From contig CALXMT010000001.1 in NCBI GenBank assembly GCA_944389545.1, positions 1-64,000 of the forward strand: DNA of 64,000 nt, given 5' to 3'. A model generated the notes under the pieces. It was not told where the DNA came from and made no database searches. It was given only the letters and a program-made list of their open reading frames with translations. Position numbers and translations under genes: made by a program. This DNA comes from an uncultured Kiritimatiellota bacterium (lineage in GTDB: Bacteria; Verrucomicrobiota; Kiritimatiellia; RFP12; DVOR01). Shown here piece after piece: positions 29,049 through 37,635 of the stretch; positions within the stretch are counted from its first letter, which is position 1, and each line of letters opens with the position of its first letter.

Positions 29049-29831
29049 TTAGGCGACGCCGTGCTTGGAGGCGTTGGCGTAGAAATCAAGGAGGTGCTTG
29101 ATTTCGGGGCATTGGGGAAGTTCGTTGGCGATGCGCTCGAGCGCGGCGGCGCGGGTGGAACCCTCGGAGTAAAGAATCTGGTAGGCGTCCTTGAGCGCGG
29201 CGTAGGCCTCAGGGCTGAACTCGCCGGCATGGCGGCGGATACCGACGGAGTTGAGGCCGCGGACGACGAGGTTTTCGGTGCCCATGGTGACCATGTAGGG
29301 CGGGGCGTCCTTGCGGAGCTGAGTGCCGCCGCCGACCATGGCGTAGGCGCCGATGTGGGTGAACTGGAGGATGGCCGAGGTGCCGCCGATGACGGCGTGG
29401 TGCTCGATGGTGCACTCGCCGGCGACCTGGACGCCGTTGGACATGATGACGTGGTCGCCGAGGACGCACCCATGGGCGACGTGGCAATAGGCCATGATGA
29501 GGCAGTCGGAACCGATGACCGTCTTGGTGCCATCGAAGGTGCCGGAGTGGATGGTGGCGCACTCGCGGATGACGGTGCGGGGACCGATTTCCACGTAGGT
29601 CACGATGCCGGGCTGCCACTTAAGGTCTTGGGTCTTGGTGCCGACGCAGGCGCCGGGGAAGACCTCGCACCCTTCGCCCAGCGTGGTGTGTCCCTCGACG
29701 GTCGCATGGTGATGGAGCTTGACGCCGGGGCCAAGCGTGACATCGGGACCAACATAGGCGAAAGGCCCAATCTCGGCGGTCGGGTCGATCTTGGCACCTT
29801 CACAGACAAACGCAAGGGGACTGATGGACAT
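29049..29831 (-). CDS. lpxA: Acyl-ACP:UDP-N-acetylglucosamine O-acyltransferase
   Basis: First enzyme of lipid A synthesis. Left-handed beta-helix hexapeptide repeats fill residues 5-190 (IGPFAYVGPDVTLGPGVKL, VFPGACVGTKTQDLKW). The catalytic His is H120 in CHVAHGCVLG, and TYVEIGPRTVIRECATIHSG and the helical C-terminus from FSPEAYAALKDAYQILY are typical. ATG 29831 gives 260 aa, the normal length, and leaves 8 bp to the stop of lptF; extra upstream in-frame codons overlap that gene. The order ompA-lptF-lpxA makes an envelope operon. Confidence 0.93.
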   Translation of the reverse strand: MSISPLAFVCEGAKIDPTAEIGPFAYVGPDVTLGPGVKLHHHATVEGHTTLGEGCEVFPGACVGTKTQDLKWQPGIVTYVEIGPRTVIRECATIHSGTFDGTKTVIGSDCLIMAYCHVAHGCVLGDHVIMSNGVQVAGECTIEHHAVIGGTSAILQFTHIGAYAMVGGGTQLRKDAPPYMVTMGTENLVVRGLNSVGIRRHAGEFSPEAYAALKDAYQILYSEGSTRAAALERIANELPQCPEIKHLLDFYANASKHGVA

Positions 29832-29839
29832 GGAAGACC

Positions 29840-31084
29840 TCACTGGTGTTTGGGGATCAGATAGGCGGCGACACCCAGGCAGATCAGCACGGGCACCCAC
29901 ACGAGCAGCCAGGGGAAGGCGCCGGGTTTGTCCGCCAGGGATTCAGAAAGCAACAAAACAAGGAAGAAGGCGATGCCGACACCGACGCCCAACGCCATGC
30001 CGCGCGAGGAGTCCTTGCGCATGGCCTGGCACCCGAGCGGAATGCCCACAAGCACGAAACAGAGGGCGGAAAAGGCCCAGACGATGCGATAGTTCAGCAA
30101 GAAGAGGAGGCGCGAATGCCACATGGCCGCGGCTTCCGAGGAGAATCCCTCGATGGGGGTGCCGGCGGCCTCGGCGGCCTCGGCCCGGTTCAGGGCATCC
30201 TTCGCGTCCCGCTCGGCCGCGAGGAGCTCCCCGAAGGTGAAGTCCTTGGGCTTTTTGTGATACTCGCGGGCACGGGTGACAACGTTTTTGAAGCGATACG
30301 GCAAGACCTTGGCGGAGGCCACGTTGGGGTTGTCCTCGGCCATCGGCGAGATGCGCGGCTCGTAAAGCTTGAAGAGCAGGTCACTGCCATCGATGCGGAC
30401 TTCCGCGCGCTCGGCACGAATCTCCCGCGAGAAGCCGTCGCTGCGATCGATGGCGACGAGGTCATAGAGCACGGTGTAAGGGCCTTGCTCGTCCTCCTCC
30501 TCACTCTTGCTGTCGCAAAAGATGGAGACGTCGTTGATTTCGTTGATGAAGCGACCAGGCTCAATCAGGTCGGTCCCCGCCTCGACCGCCAAGCGCGAGG
30601 AGAGCGTCCTGCGGACGAAGTGCCCGCTGGGCATGGCGTAGTTCTGCAGGTAGAAGCCGAGTCCCACGCAGAGCAAGCCCACGATGATGGGGCCGCGCAT
30701 GATGGAGAGGAAGCTGACGCCGCAGGCCTTCATGGCCGCGACCTCACTGTCGCCGCTCATGCGCCCGAAGACCAACAACGAAGCGACCATCAGCGCGAGC
30801 GGGACGGTGAAGCCCAACACTTCCGGCAAGGACGCCGCCAAGTATTGGAGCACCAACGTCGCAGGCACGCCCCGGATGATGAACTGGATGACCTGAAAGA
30901 GGAAGCCTACCGAGAGCACAAAGGTCAACACCAGCGCGGTGAGTCCCGCAGCCACCAAGAAGGAGGAGAGGATATAGCGCTGAAGTTTGCTCGCGAAAAA
31001 GGTCCAAGGCGATACGAGGACCGCCGCAACGGCCTCGGCGACCGCCCCTACCCCCTTCTTGCCCACGTGCTGAGAGGCCCCCAT
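29840..31084 (-). CDS. LptF/LptG-family LPS export permease
   Basis: A 414-aa inner-membrane permease of the YjgP/YjgQ family, which with LptB extracts lipopolysaccharide for transport. Three N-terminal helices (about 40-155: ILSSFLVAAGLTALVLTFVL, the PEVLGFTVPLALMVASLLVFGRM region, GPIIVGLLCVGLGFYL), a periplasmic beta-jellyroll region (about 160-310) and three C-terminal helices (from LLFLLNYRIVWAFSALCFVLV) match the family. The N-terminus is about 20 residues longer than usual. AAGGACATCC precedes the ATG. Family alone does not separate LptF from LptG; a second permease would be needed elsewhere. Confidence 0.88.
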   Translation of the reverse strand: MGASQHVGKKGVGAVAEAVAAVLVSPWTFFASKLQRYILSSFLVAAGLTALVLTFVLSVGFLFQVIQFIIRGVPATLVLQYLAASLPEVLGFTVPLALMVASLLVFGRMSGDSEVAAMKACGVSFLSIMRGPIIVGLLCVGLGFYLQNYAMPSGHFVRRTLSSRLAVEAGTDLIEPGRFINEINDVSIFCDSKSEEEDEQGPYTVLYDLVAIDRSDGFSREIRAERAEVRIDGSDLLFKLYEPRISPMAEDNPNVASAKVLPYRFKNVVTRAREYHKKPKDFTFGELLAAERDAKDALNRAEAAEAAGTPIEGFSSEAAAMWHSRLLFLLNYRIVWAFSALCFVLVGIPLGCQAMRKDSSRGMALGVGVGIAFFLVLLLSESLADKPGAFPWLLVWVPVLICLGVAAYLIPKHQ

Positions 31085-31092
31085 GGATGTCC

Positions 31093-32274
31093 TTACTTGA
31101 CAGCGGCACGGATGCGCTCACGCTCCGCCTCTGTGACGCCCTTGATGACGATTTCCACGCGACGATTCGCCGGCGTGCCCTTGTCCAAATCCACAGGCGC
31201 CAACGGCTGATCGAAGGAGTGCCCCTGCGTCGTCATGCGGTCGACGGGCGCGCCGTTCTGCGCCAAAACGGTCAGCACGCTCTTGGCGCGCGCCTCGGAG
31301 AGCGCTTGGTTGTAGTCGTGGTCGGACCCATGCTGACGGTCGGCATGGCCATGAATCTCAATCTTGGCCTGCGGATTGATTTCGAATGCCGCCAGCACCA
31401 TCCGGGTCAGCTCGTCCATCACCGGTTGCTCAGACGCCTGAATGATGGCGGTATCCTTGGCGAAGCCCACGCGCAACTCCAGAAGCATCGTGTCGCCGAT
31501 GCCCACGGGCGTCACATCGCGCAACTTCTCGGCGTGTGCGCTGGCCTCGTCGTAACGCGCGGCGCCGGCCTCAATCGGGCCGCGCTCGGACAAGGGGGCC
31601 AAGGTGTCGGCGGAGGTATCCCCCTCGCCGCCCAGGAACCACGTCAAGCCGACATCGGCCGAGGTGAAGTGCATGAAGTCTTCATCCAGCGCCACGTGCC
31701 ACCGCAGGTCGCCGCGCAGAGAGAGGTTCTCCGTGAGGTGGTAGAACGCACCGACGCCGGCCTGCGCGAAGAAGTGCGCGCGCTTGCCGTCCTGCCACAG
31801 AGAGGACTTGTTGCCGCTGTAGAAGGAGAGGCCGCCGGCCAGGAAGGGATCAAAGCGCGCATAGCGATCGAAGTGCCACAGGGCCTCGGCCCCCACCCCA
31901 ACGATGGTGCGACCGCTCTCCGAACCCTTCGCCATCTTGGTGGCGCGGCTCAACGAGCCGAAGCCTTCCAGACTCCACGGGCTGTCCGCGAAATCGTAAC
32001 CCAGGCGCAACACCACGGAGGGCTGCACGCCGCGCAGGTCGCTCCCCGGCGCAGGATGGCTGGGGTTATGGACGCGCATGACGCCCACGCCGGCGCCGAG
32101 ATAGAAACGGCCCTCGGACTGGCCGTCATCATTGTCCGCCACAACCCCGGCCTGCGCGTCCTCTTCGGTCAGCGCAACGGGCGCGTCATCGCGCGCGGTC
32201 ACCACAGGGCCATTCTGCGCACCCGCCACACCGGCGGTCGCGACAAGGGCGGAAGCCATCCAAAACTGTTTCAT
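31093..32274 (-). CDS. OmpA-like outer membrane protein
   Basis: Signal peptide MKQFWMASALVATAGVAGAQ, an eight-strand beta-barrel region (about 55-235, FYLGAGVGVMRVHNP..., LSLRGDLRWHVALDEDFM) and a C-terminal OmpA peptidoglycan-binding domain (about 275-390, with IEIHGHADRQHGSDHDYNQALSEARAKSV split over helix and strand, and ANRRVEIVIKG). It anchors the outer membrane to the wall. ATG 32274 has AAAGGACGC upstream and gives 393 aa; an earlier in-frame codon at 32307 overlaps the -10 box. lptF begins 8 bp after its stop. Confidence 0.9.
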   Translation of the reverse strand: MKQFWMASALVATAGVAGAQNGPVVTARDDAPVALTEEDAQAGVVADNDDGQSEGRFYLGAGVGVMRVHNPSHPAPGSDLRGVQPSVVLRLGYDFADSPWSLEGFGSLSRATKMAKGSESGRTIVGVGAEALWHFDRYARFDPFLAGGLSFYSGNKSSLWQDGKRAHFFAQAGVGAFYHLTENLSLRGDLRWHVALDEDFMHFTSADVGLTWFLGGEGDTSADTLAPLSERGPIEAGAARYDEASAHAEKLRDVTPVGIGDTMLLELRVGFAKDTAIIQASEQPVMDELTRMVLAAFEINPQAKIEIHGHADRQHGSDHDYNQALSEARAKSVLTVLAQNGAPVDRMTTQGHSFDQPLAPVDLDKGTPANRRVEIVIKGVTEAERERIRAAVK

Positions 32275-32295
32275 CTTGCGTCCTTTCTTTTCTAT

Positions 32296-32304
32296 AGAAT
32301 AGCA
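32296..32304 (-). promoter_or_regulatory. Extended -10 promoter of ompA-lptF-lpxA
   Basis: TGCTATTCT on the minus strand, 21 nt before the ompA-like start codon; it separates this operon from nifS just upstream. Confidence 0.5.
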
Positions 32305-32313
32305 CAATTGCGC

Positions 32314-33492
32314 TCAGTGCTTCACGAAGGGCGAAATCGCGCGCATCTCGGCCACCACTTCCGGGCAGTGTTTGAGCACGTAATCAATCTCCGCCTCGGT
32401 CGTATAGCGGCTCAGGGAGAAGCGAATCGAGCCATGCACGGCGGTGAAGGGCACGCCCATCGCGCGAATCACGTGGCTCGGCTCCAGGCTTCCCGCCGCG
32501 CAGGCGGAACCGCTGCTCGCGCAAATGCCCAGGTCGCTGAGGTGGTAGAGCACGCTCTCGCCCTCGATGTACTCGAAGGAGATGTTCAGCGTGTTGGAGA
32601 CGCGCTCGGCCCCGCCGCCGTTCACGCGGCTGTCCGGGCACATCGCCAGAAGACCCGTCTGCAACTTGTCGCGCAGACTGCGGATGCGTGCCTCGGAACC
32701 GTCCGTCAACGCCGCCGCCGACAAATCACACGCCTTGGCCATGCCGATGATGTAGGGCACATTCTCCGTGCCGCCGCGGCGGCCACGCTCCTGATGCCCG
32801 CCGATGACGAAGGGCTTGATGCGCGTGCCCCGGCGGACGTACAGGACGCCGATGCCCTTGGGCGCGTGCATCTTGTGCCCCGCGATGGAGAGCAGGTCCA
32901 CCGGCACATCGCGCACGTCCAGCGGCACCTTGCCGGCCGCCTGCACCGCGTCGGTATGCACGATGGCGCCGGCGGCCTTACCCAATTCCGCGATGCGCTT
33001 GATGGGGAAAAGCACGCCCGTCTCGTTGTTCGCCCACATCACCGAGACCAGTTTCGGCCCCGGATGCGCGGCCAACGCGGCCTCATAGGCCTCCATGTCA
33101 AAGCGCCCCTCGCCGTCCACGCCGATTTCCACCACGGTGTGGCCCATCTCGCGCAAGCGCAGGCAGGGCCCCAGGATGGCCGGATGCTCCACCCGGCTCG
33201 TGATGATCGTCCCCGGGCGTCCCCAAGCCGCCGCCACGCCAAAGAGCGCATGGTTGTCGGCCTCCGTGGCGCACCCCTCAAAGACGACCTCCTCCGGGCG
33301 CTCCGCATTGAGAAAGGCCGCGACACGCTCGCGCGCCTCGGCCACGGGTTTGGCCACCCGGCCGCCAAAGGCGTGCATGCTGCTGGGGTTGCCCCACTGC
33401 TCCGTCAGGAAGGGAAGCATCGCCTCCACCACCTCGGGCGCGGGACGCGTCGTCGCGTTGTTGTCCAAATAGACCAAAGGTGCGTCGCTCAT
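32314..33492 (-). CDS. nifS: Cysteine desulfurase (NifS/IscS type)
   Basis: A 392-aa PLP enzyme that takes sulfur from cysteine for Fe-S clusters. PLP lysine K207 is in SIAGHKMHAPKG, the active-site C331 is in SGSACAAGS, and NNATTRPAPEV opens the protein as in NifS. It overlaps the upstream nifU by four bases (ATGA), so sulfur donor and scaffold are made together. No nitrogenase gene is present; such NifSU pairs serve general Fe-S assembly in many anaerobes. IlvD in this window is a likely client, by inference. Confidence 0.94.
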   Translation of the reverse strand: MSDAPLVYLDNNATTRPAPEVVEAMLPFLTEQWGNPSSMHAFGGRVAKPVAEARERVAAFLNAERPEEVVFEGCATEADNHALFGVAAAWGRPGTIITSRVEHPAILGPCLRLREMGHTVVEIGVDGEGRFDMEAYEAALAAHPGPKLVSVMWANNETGVLFPIKRIAELGKAAGAIVHTDAVQAAGKVPLDVRDVPVDLLSIAGHKMHAPKGIGVLYVRRGTRIKPFVIGGHQERGRRGGTENVPYIIGMAKACDLSAAALTDGSEARIRSLRDKLQTGLLAMCPDSRVNGGGAERVSNTLNISFEYIEGESVLYHLSDLGICASSGSACAAGSLEPSHVIRAMGVPFTAVHGSIRFSLSRYTTEAEIDYVLKHCPEVVAEMRAISPFVKH

Positions 33493-34328
33493 TCCATCAC
33501 CACCTCGATTGCCGGGTCCACGAACTCATGGAGCGCGTGCGCGATCAGGTTGTCGCGCGTGATGGCCGCGCTCCGGCAACCCGCGCACATCCCGCGGAAG
33601 GCGATGCGGACGGTGTCCCCGTCCACGTCCACCAGCTCCACGTCGCCGCCGTCCTTCTTCAGCACGGGGCGCACCTGCTCCTCGAGCGTCTGCTCGATGA
33701 GCTTGATCTTCTGGAGCGTGGTCATCTTCTTCGCCGGCTTCGGGGGCTCCGCCGCCGCGGCCTGCGCATGGTTCACCTCGTCCACGATTTCCTGGATACG
33801 GTCGCGGCACATCCCGCAGCCGCCGCCGGCCTTGCAGTAGTTCGTCACCTCTTCCACCGTGTGGAGGTGGTTCTCGCGCGTCACGCGCTCGATTTCCGCG
33901 CGGGAGACGCCGAAGCAGGTGCAGACGATTTCGTCGTTCACCTGCACCACGTTCTCCTCGCCCGTGCGATAGTTGTGGATGGCCGCCTCAAGCGCCTCAC
34001 GGCCCATCACCGAGCAGTGCATCTTCTGGTCCGGCAAGCCGCCCAGATAGTCCGCGATGTCCTTGTTCGTGATCTTCTCGGCCTCTTCCAACGTCTTGCC
34101 GATGACCATCTCCGTCAGCGCAGAGCTCGAAGCCACCGCGCTCGCGCACCCAAAGGTCTGAAACTTCGCCTCCGCGATGCGCCCATCCGGTCCCAACTTG
34201 AACATGAAGGTCAACGCGTCGCCGCATGCCAGCGACCCCACCGTCGCCTTCCCGTCCGGGTTTTCAATGGCCCCGACGTTCCTCGGGTGCCGGAAATGGT
34301 CCATCACTTTTTCGGTGTAATCCCACAT
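33489..34328 (-). CDS. nifU: Fe-S cluster scaffold NifU (three domains)
   Basis: 279 aa with the full NifU layout. An IscU-like scaffold spans residues 1-125, with cluster cysteines C35 (SLACGDAL), C61 (FGCASAVASSSA) and C105 (MHCSVMGREA). A central permanent [2Fe-2S] domain has C136, C138, C171 and C174 (CTCFG...CGMC). A C-terminal Nfu-like domain carries MCAGCRS (CxxC). It is first in a two-gene operon with nifS. AAAGGAGCG precedes the ATG. No transcription factor of the Isc or Suf type is adjacent. Confidence 0.94.
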   Translation of the reverse strand: MWDYTEKVMDHFRHPRNVGAIENPDGKATVGSLACGDALTFMFKLGPDGRIAEAKFQTFGCASAVASSSALTEMVIGKTLEEAEKITNKDIADYLGGLPDQKMHCSVMGREALEAAIHNYRTGEENVVQVNDEIVCTCFGVSRAEIERVTRENHLHTVEEVTNYCKAGGGCGMCRDRIQEIVDEVNHAQAAAAEPPKPAKKMTTLQKIKLIEQTLEEQVRPVLKKDGGDVELVDVDGDTVRIAFRGMCAGCRSAAITRDNLIAHALHEFVDPAIEVVME

Positions 34329-34359
34329 TTGCTTTCGCTCCTTTCTTCAGGAAGTGCAT

Positions 34360-34368
34360 AGTATACCA
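34360..34368 (-). promoter_or_regulatory. Extended -10 promoter of nifU-nifS
   Basis: TGGTATACT on the minus strand, 31 nt before the nifU start codon. Confidence 0.55.
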
Positions 34369-34398
34369 CATCCCTACCACTCGGCGTAACGAGAACCT

Positions 34399-34902
34399 AA
34401 TACTGTCGGAAGCAAATGGGACCGTAAAGACGCAGGAAGGGAACCGCCGATTGTTTCGTCGCTTCGCTAGAAAGACCTTCGGTGACACAGATTTTGGCAG
34501 ATTAAGGGCGTGCTACCGCACGCAGGACGCTCCAGGGAAGCTTGAAATTTGGAGGCTTGGAGGCTTGGACGGGGCGTTGTCCGTCGCCTCGCAGGGGCGT
34601 TCTGTAGCCGTGGAAGGTTTGGCCCTTCGGGCCTGCACGCTCCCTTCTCCGTTCTCCGGGGCGCGTCAGCGCCCCTTACTAGCACGCCCTAAATCTGCAA
34701 CAAATCTGCGGTTTCCCATTCTGGCAGTCTTTGTGAACCTTCGTGGTTCTTTGTGTACTTAGCCGTGGAAGGTTTGCCCCTTCGGGCCTGCACGGTAATA
34801 GCCGCGTAGCATCCAGCTTCATCGCCGCCAAGGGCGGCGGCTCGGGTTTCAACCTCCGAGGCTCCTCCAAACTTCCAAGCCTCCAAGCTTCCAAACTTCC
34901 AC
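34399..34902 (+). repeat. Intergenic repeat mosaic between nifU and res
   Basis: A degenerate end motif (aatactgtcggaagca, 34399-34414), block G with GCGTGC-tacc-GCACGC (34509 region), purine-rich gaggcttggaggcttgg, inverse block C with core stem GGCCC-ttc-GGGCC (34621-34633) and palindrome GGGGCGC-gtca-GCGCCCC (34658-34675), block G again, a second block C fragment (34760-34795) and ccaagcctccaagcttcc up to the res stop codon. No coding gene is supported. Confidence 0.7.
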
Positions 34903-37635
34903 TCACACGCCAAGGGCTTCGTGGAGGGCAATCGGGTTGGCGGACATCACGCGGGCGGCGCGCCAGGGGCCGAAGTCGTGAAGCGCGGTGACGGCTTCGC
35001 ACCAACGCTTCAGCGCCTCGTGCTTGTCCTTGGCCGTACGGTCGTCTTGTCCCTTGACCTCCAACACCACCGTCTCGCCGGTCCTCAGCCGCACAATGAA
35101 GTCGGGGATATAGAGCCGCGTGAGCCCCTGCGACACGTAGCGGACGCGCAGCCCCACATGGCGGTCGTTGCGGACATAGGCCTGCACGGCCTCCATCCCT
35201 GCCAGCTGTTCGGCCACGCTCTGCTCCCACGTGCTGTCATAGACCGCCGCGCCGATTTGGCTCTTCGGCCCCGTGACTTTGGGTTCCTTGGTGGTGTGCC
35301 AGGTGCGCATCTTCGCGGTGGAAAGCGTCGGCAGACGGCTGTCCCGCACAATGGAGAGCACCTGCTTCTCCTTCGGCGTCAGATACTCCAAGAGGTGTTG
35401 CACCACCAAGCCCAATTGATAGGCGTAGGCCAACCGTTTCTCCGGGGTCTCCAGATCGACCTTCTGCCAAAAGAGGTTGTCCTCCCAGTGGCACTTCTCC
35501 GAGACGATGAAGTCCTCGGCCAACCGCACCAACGCGGCAAAGAGCCGCGGCACGGCAATTTCCTTTCGCTTCTTCTCAAAGGCCGGACTCTCCAGCAACG
35601 CCTTCGCCATCGTAAAGAGGAGCGTCTGCCGACGCGGCGCCTGGGCGATGTCGAGTGTATAGAGGTCGTCCGGCCCCACCTTCATCCATTCGCCGAGGGT
35701 CTGCGCCATCTGTGCGGAATCCATGAGATTCGGCTCCAACGTCAGCTCCGGCACATCCTCGAGCGACAGCACGGGATCCGCGTTCGTGTCGATACGGACG
35801 ATGTTGGGCCAAGCGATTTCGGCGTCCTCACGCCCCGGTACCACGGCGATAGGATAGGTCGGCTTTGGCGGGTCGCCTGAACTCTCGCCCTCGGAGGGCA
35901 GAAAACGGAAGGGTACACCGAAGACCTGCACGTACTCCGGCTGGAGCAATCCCGTCTCCTCATCCACATCGTAGCTCACGCGTCGCAACCCACGCCCAAT
36001 GACCTGTTCGCAGAGCAACTGACTGGTGAAGGCGCGCAAACCCAGGATGTGCGTCACGGTGCGTGCGTCCCACCCTTCCGAAAGCATGGCCACGGAGATG
36101 AGGTTCGTCACATCCGCTCCCGGTTTGCCGGGCTTGCCCACGGTGGCGACGCGCTCGCGCAGGGCCTCACCCGCCGCGCCGGCCTTCTCGATCACCTTGG
36201 AATCGATACGCAGGAGCCGCGTCTCGTCGCACAGTTCCTGGGCCTGCCCCAGGGTCGCGTTGCCGCCGGACCGGAAGTGCCGCTCAATGCGCTCCGCCGT
36301 CACCGTGTTGTTCACCACACTGATGAGTACCGGCGGCGTGGGCACATGGTTCTCCGCCCACTTGTCCGCCGTCTTGCGCCAATCCTCCGCCAACAGGGAA
36401 TAGGCGTTGGCAAGGGTCGGCGGCAAAGGCGTGGCGACATCGACGTCCTCGGCAATGGACTCTTTGATGCCCTTGGCCTCGTAGAGATCGTAGAGTTCGG
36501 GCAGACCGGTCTCTGGATTGATGGCCCCTGCGGCGTTGTAGGGCATCCGCGGGGTCTTGACCAACCCGGCCTCGATGCCGTCGTTCAACCCGAAGTCGCT
36601 GACAATCCATCCGAAGAGGAAGTCCTCCTTGCTCATCTTGCCCGAGGGGATGAAGGGCGTAGCCGAGAAGTCGTGGCACCGCAGGATGGGAACGACGCGG
36701 TGGATACGGTCAAGTCCGCCCACCCAGACGGTGTGCTCGTCCTTCTCCTCGCCCACGCCCTTGTAATCGCCGGCCTTGGCCGTGGGCGGCAGACGCCAGG
36801 CGTGGTGGGCCTCGTCGTTGAGTACCAGGATACGCGGGGCCTTGGCCAATTCCGGCCCCAAGACCTGACGGACATACGCCTTGTCACTCAACGGCCCGCG
36901 CTTGTCCACGCTCCGCTTCTTGCTCAACTTCTTCTCGTCCTCCCACTGCATGGCTTGCCAGTTGAGGATACGCACGTGGGCCTGTGACAACGCGCCGGCC
37001 AACTCGTCCGGCACCAGATAGCCGCCATACTCGCCTCCGTCCGCGGGGTCAAGCCCTACCAACCGGTCACGCACGGTCAGGTTCGGCGCCACAATCAGAA
37101 AGTCTCGGCAGAAGCGCTTGTCCTGCGGATAACTCGCCTTGTTGCACGCGTGCCACGCAATGAGCATGGCCATGACCTTGGTCTTGCCGCCGCCCGTGCA
37201 GAGCTTGGTGCAGACGCGCTCGAAGGGGCCTCCGTCGCCATGCAATTGCTTAGTGTCTTCGCCCCACAGCCCCTGCCGCTCGGCCTCCGCGCTTTCCGTC
37301 AGCCAAATCAACGTCTCAATGGCCTCCAACTGGCAGAAGAAGGGTCTCGGCTCCATCACCCCTTCCTCGTCCCCCACCCCGTTCCACCGCTCAAGCAACC
37401 GCCGCGTGACGGGTGTCACCCCGGGCCACCCCGCCTCGCGCCACGCCTTCATCTTCCCGCGGATGTCCTCCACCGCGCACAACGGCACGAACTCGCCGTC
37501 GCCCCGGCTCTTGGTGCTGAACTTGGTGTACCCCGGCGCGCGCCGCCCCTCGGCCTTCGTCAGCGAGACCGTCCCCGGCGTGTGCACCCAGTGGCGCGTC
37601 GGCTCTGCGTAAGGACTGTTCAGAATCAGGCTCAT
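34903..37635 (-). CDS. Type III-like restriction enzyme subunit (Res)
   Basis: A 910-aa DNA translocase-nuclease. The SF2 helicase core has Walker A TGGGKTKV (GGGKT at 148-152), a DEAH-type box in VLNDEAHHAW (about 275) and motif VI in VIGRGLRRVSYD (about 555). The C-terminus carries a PD-(D/E)xK nuclease pattern, YIPDFIVRLRTGETVVLEVKG (about 840-862 of the protein, split by a beta turn). It is preceded by the methyltransferase gene with an ATGA overlap, the usual mod-res order. It should cut DNA lacking the modification placed by its partner. Recognition sequence unknown. Confidence 0.86.
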   Translation of the reverse strand: MSLILNSPYAEPTRHWVHTPGTVSLTKAEGRRAPGYTKFSTKSRGDGEFVPLCAVEDIRGKMKAWREAGWPGVTPVTRRLLERWNGVGDEEGVMEPRPFFCQLEAIETLIWLTESAEAERQGLWGEDTKQLHGDGGPFERVCTKLCTGGGKTKVMAMLIAWHACNKASYPQDKRFCRDFLIVAPNLTVRDRLVGLDPADGGEYGGYLVPDELAGALSQAHVRILNWQAMQWEDEKKLSKKRSVDKRGPLSDKAYVRQVLGPELAKAPRILVLNDEAHHAWRLPPTAKAGDYKGVGEEKDEHTVWVGGLDRIHRVVPILRCHDFSATPFIPSGKMSKEDFLFGWIVSDFGLNDGIEAGLVKTPRMPYNAAGAINPETGLPELYDLYEAKGIKESIAEDVDVATPLPPTLANAYSLLAEDWRKTADKWAENHVPTPPVLISVVNNTVTAERIERHFRSGGNATLGQAQELCDETRLLRIDSKVIEKAGAAGEALRERVATVGKPGKPGADVTNLISVAMLSEGWDARTVTHILGLRAFTSQLLCEQVIGRGLRRVSYDVDEETGLLQPEYVQVFGVPFRFLPSEGESSGDPPKPTYPIAVVPGREDAEIAWPNIVRIDTNADPVLSLEDVPELTLEPNLMDSAQMAQTLGEWMKVGPDDLYTLDIAQAPRRQTLLFTMAKALLESPAFEKKRKEIAVPRLFAALVRLAEDFIVSEKCHWEDNLFWQKVDLETPEKRLAYAYQLGLVVQHLLEYLTPKEKQVLSIVRDSRLPTLSTAKMRTWHTTKEPKVTGPKSQIGAAVYDSTWEQSVAEQLAGMEAVQAYVRNDRHVGLRVRYVSQGLTRLYIPDFIVRLRTGETVVLEVKGQDDRTAKDKHEALKRWCEAVTALHDFGPWRAARVMSANPIALHEALGV

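Noticed and set aside
32314-34328. Nitrogen fixation locus
   Set aside because: nifU and nifS alone are found in many non-fixing anaerobes for general Fe-S assembly; no nifHDK or nif regulator is present.
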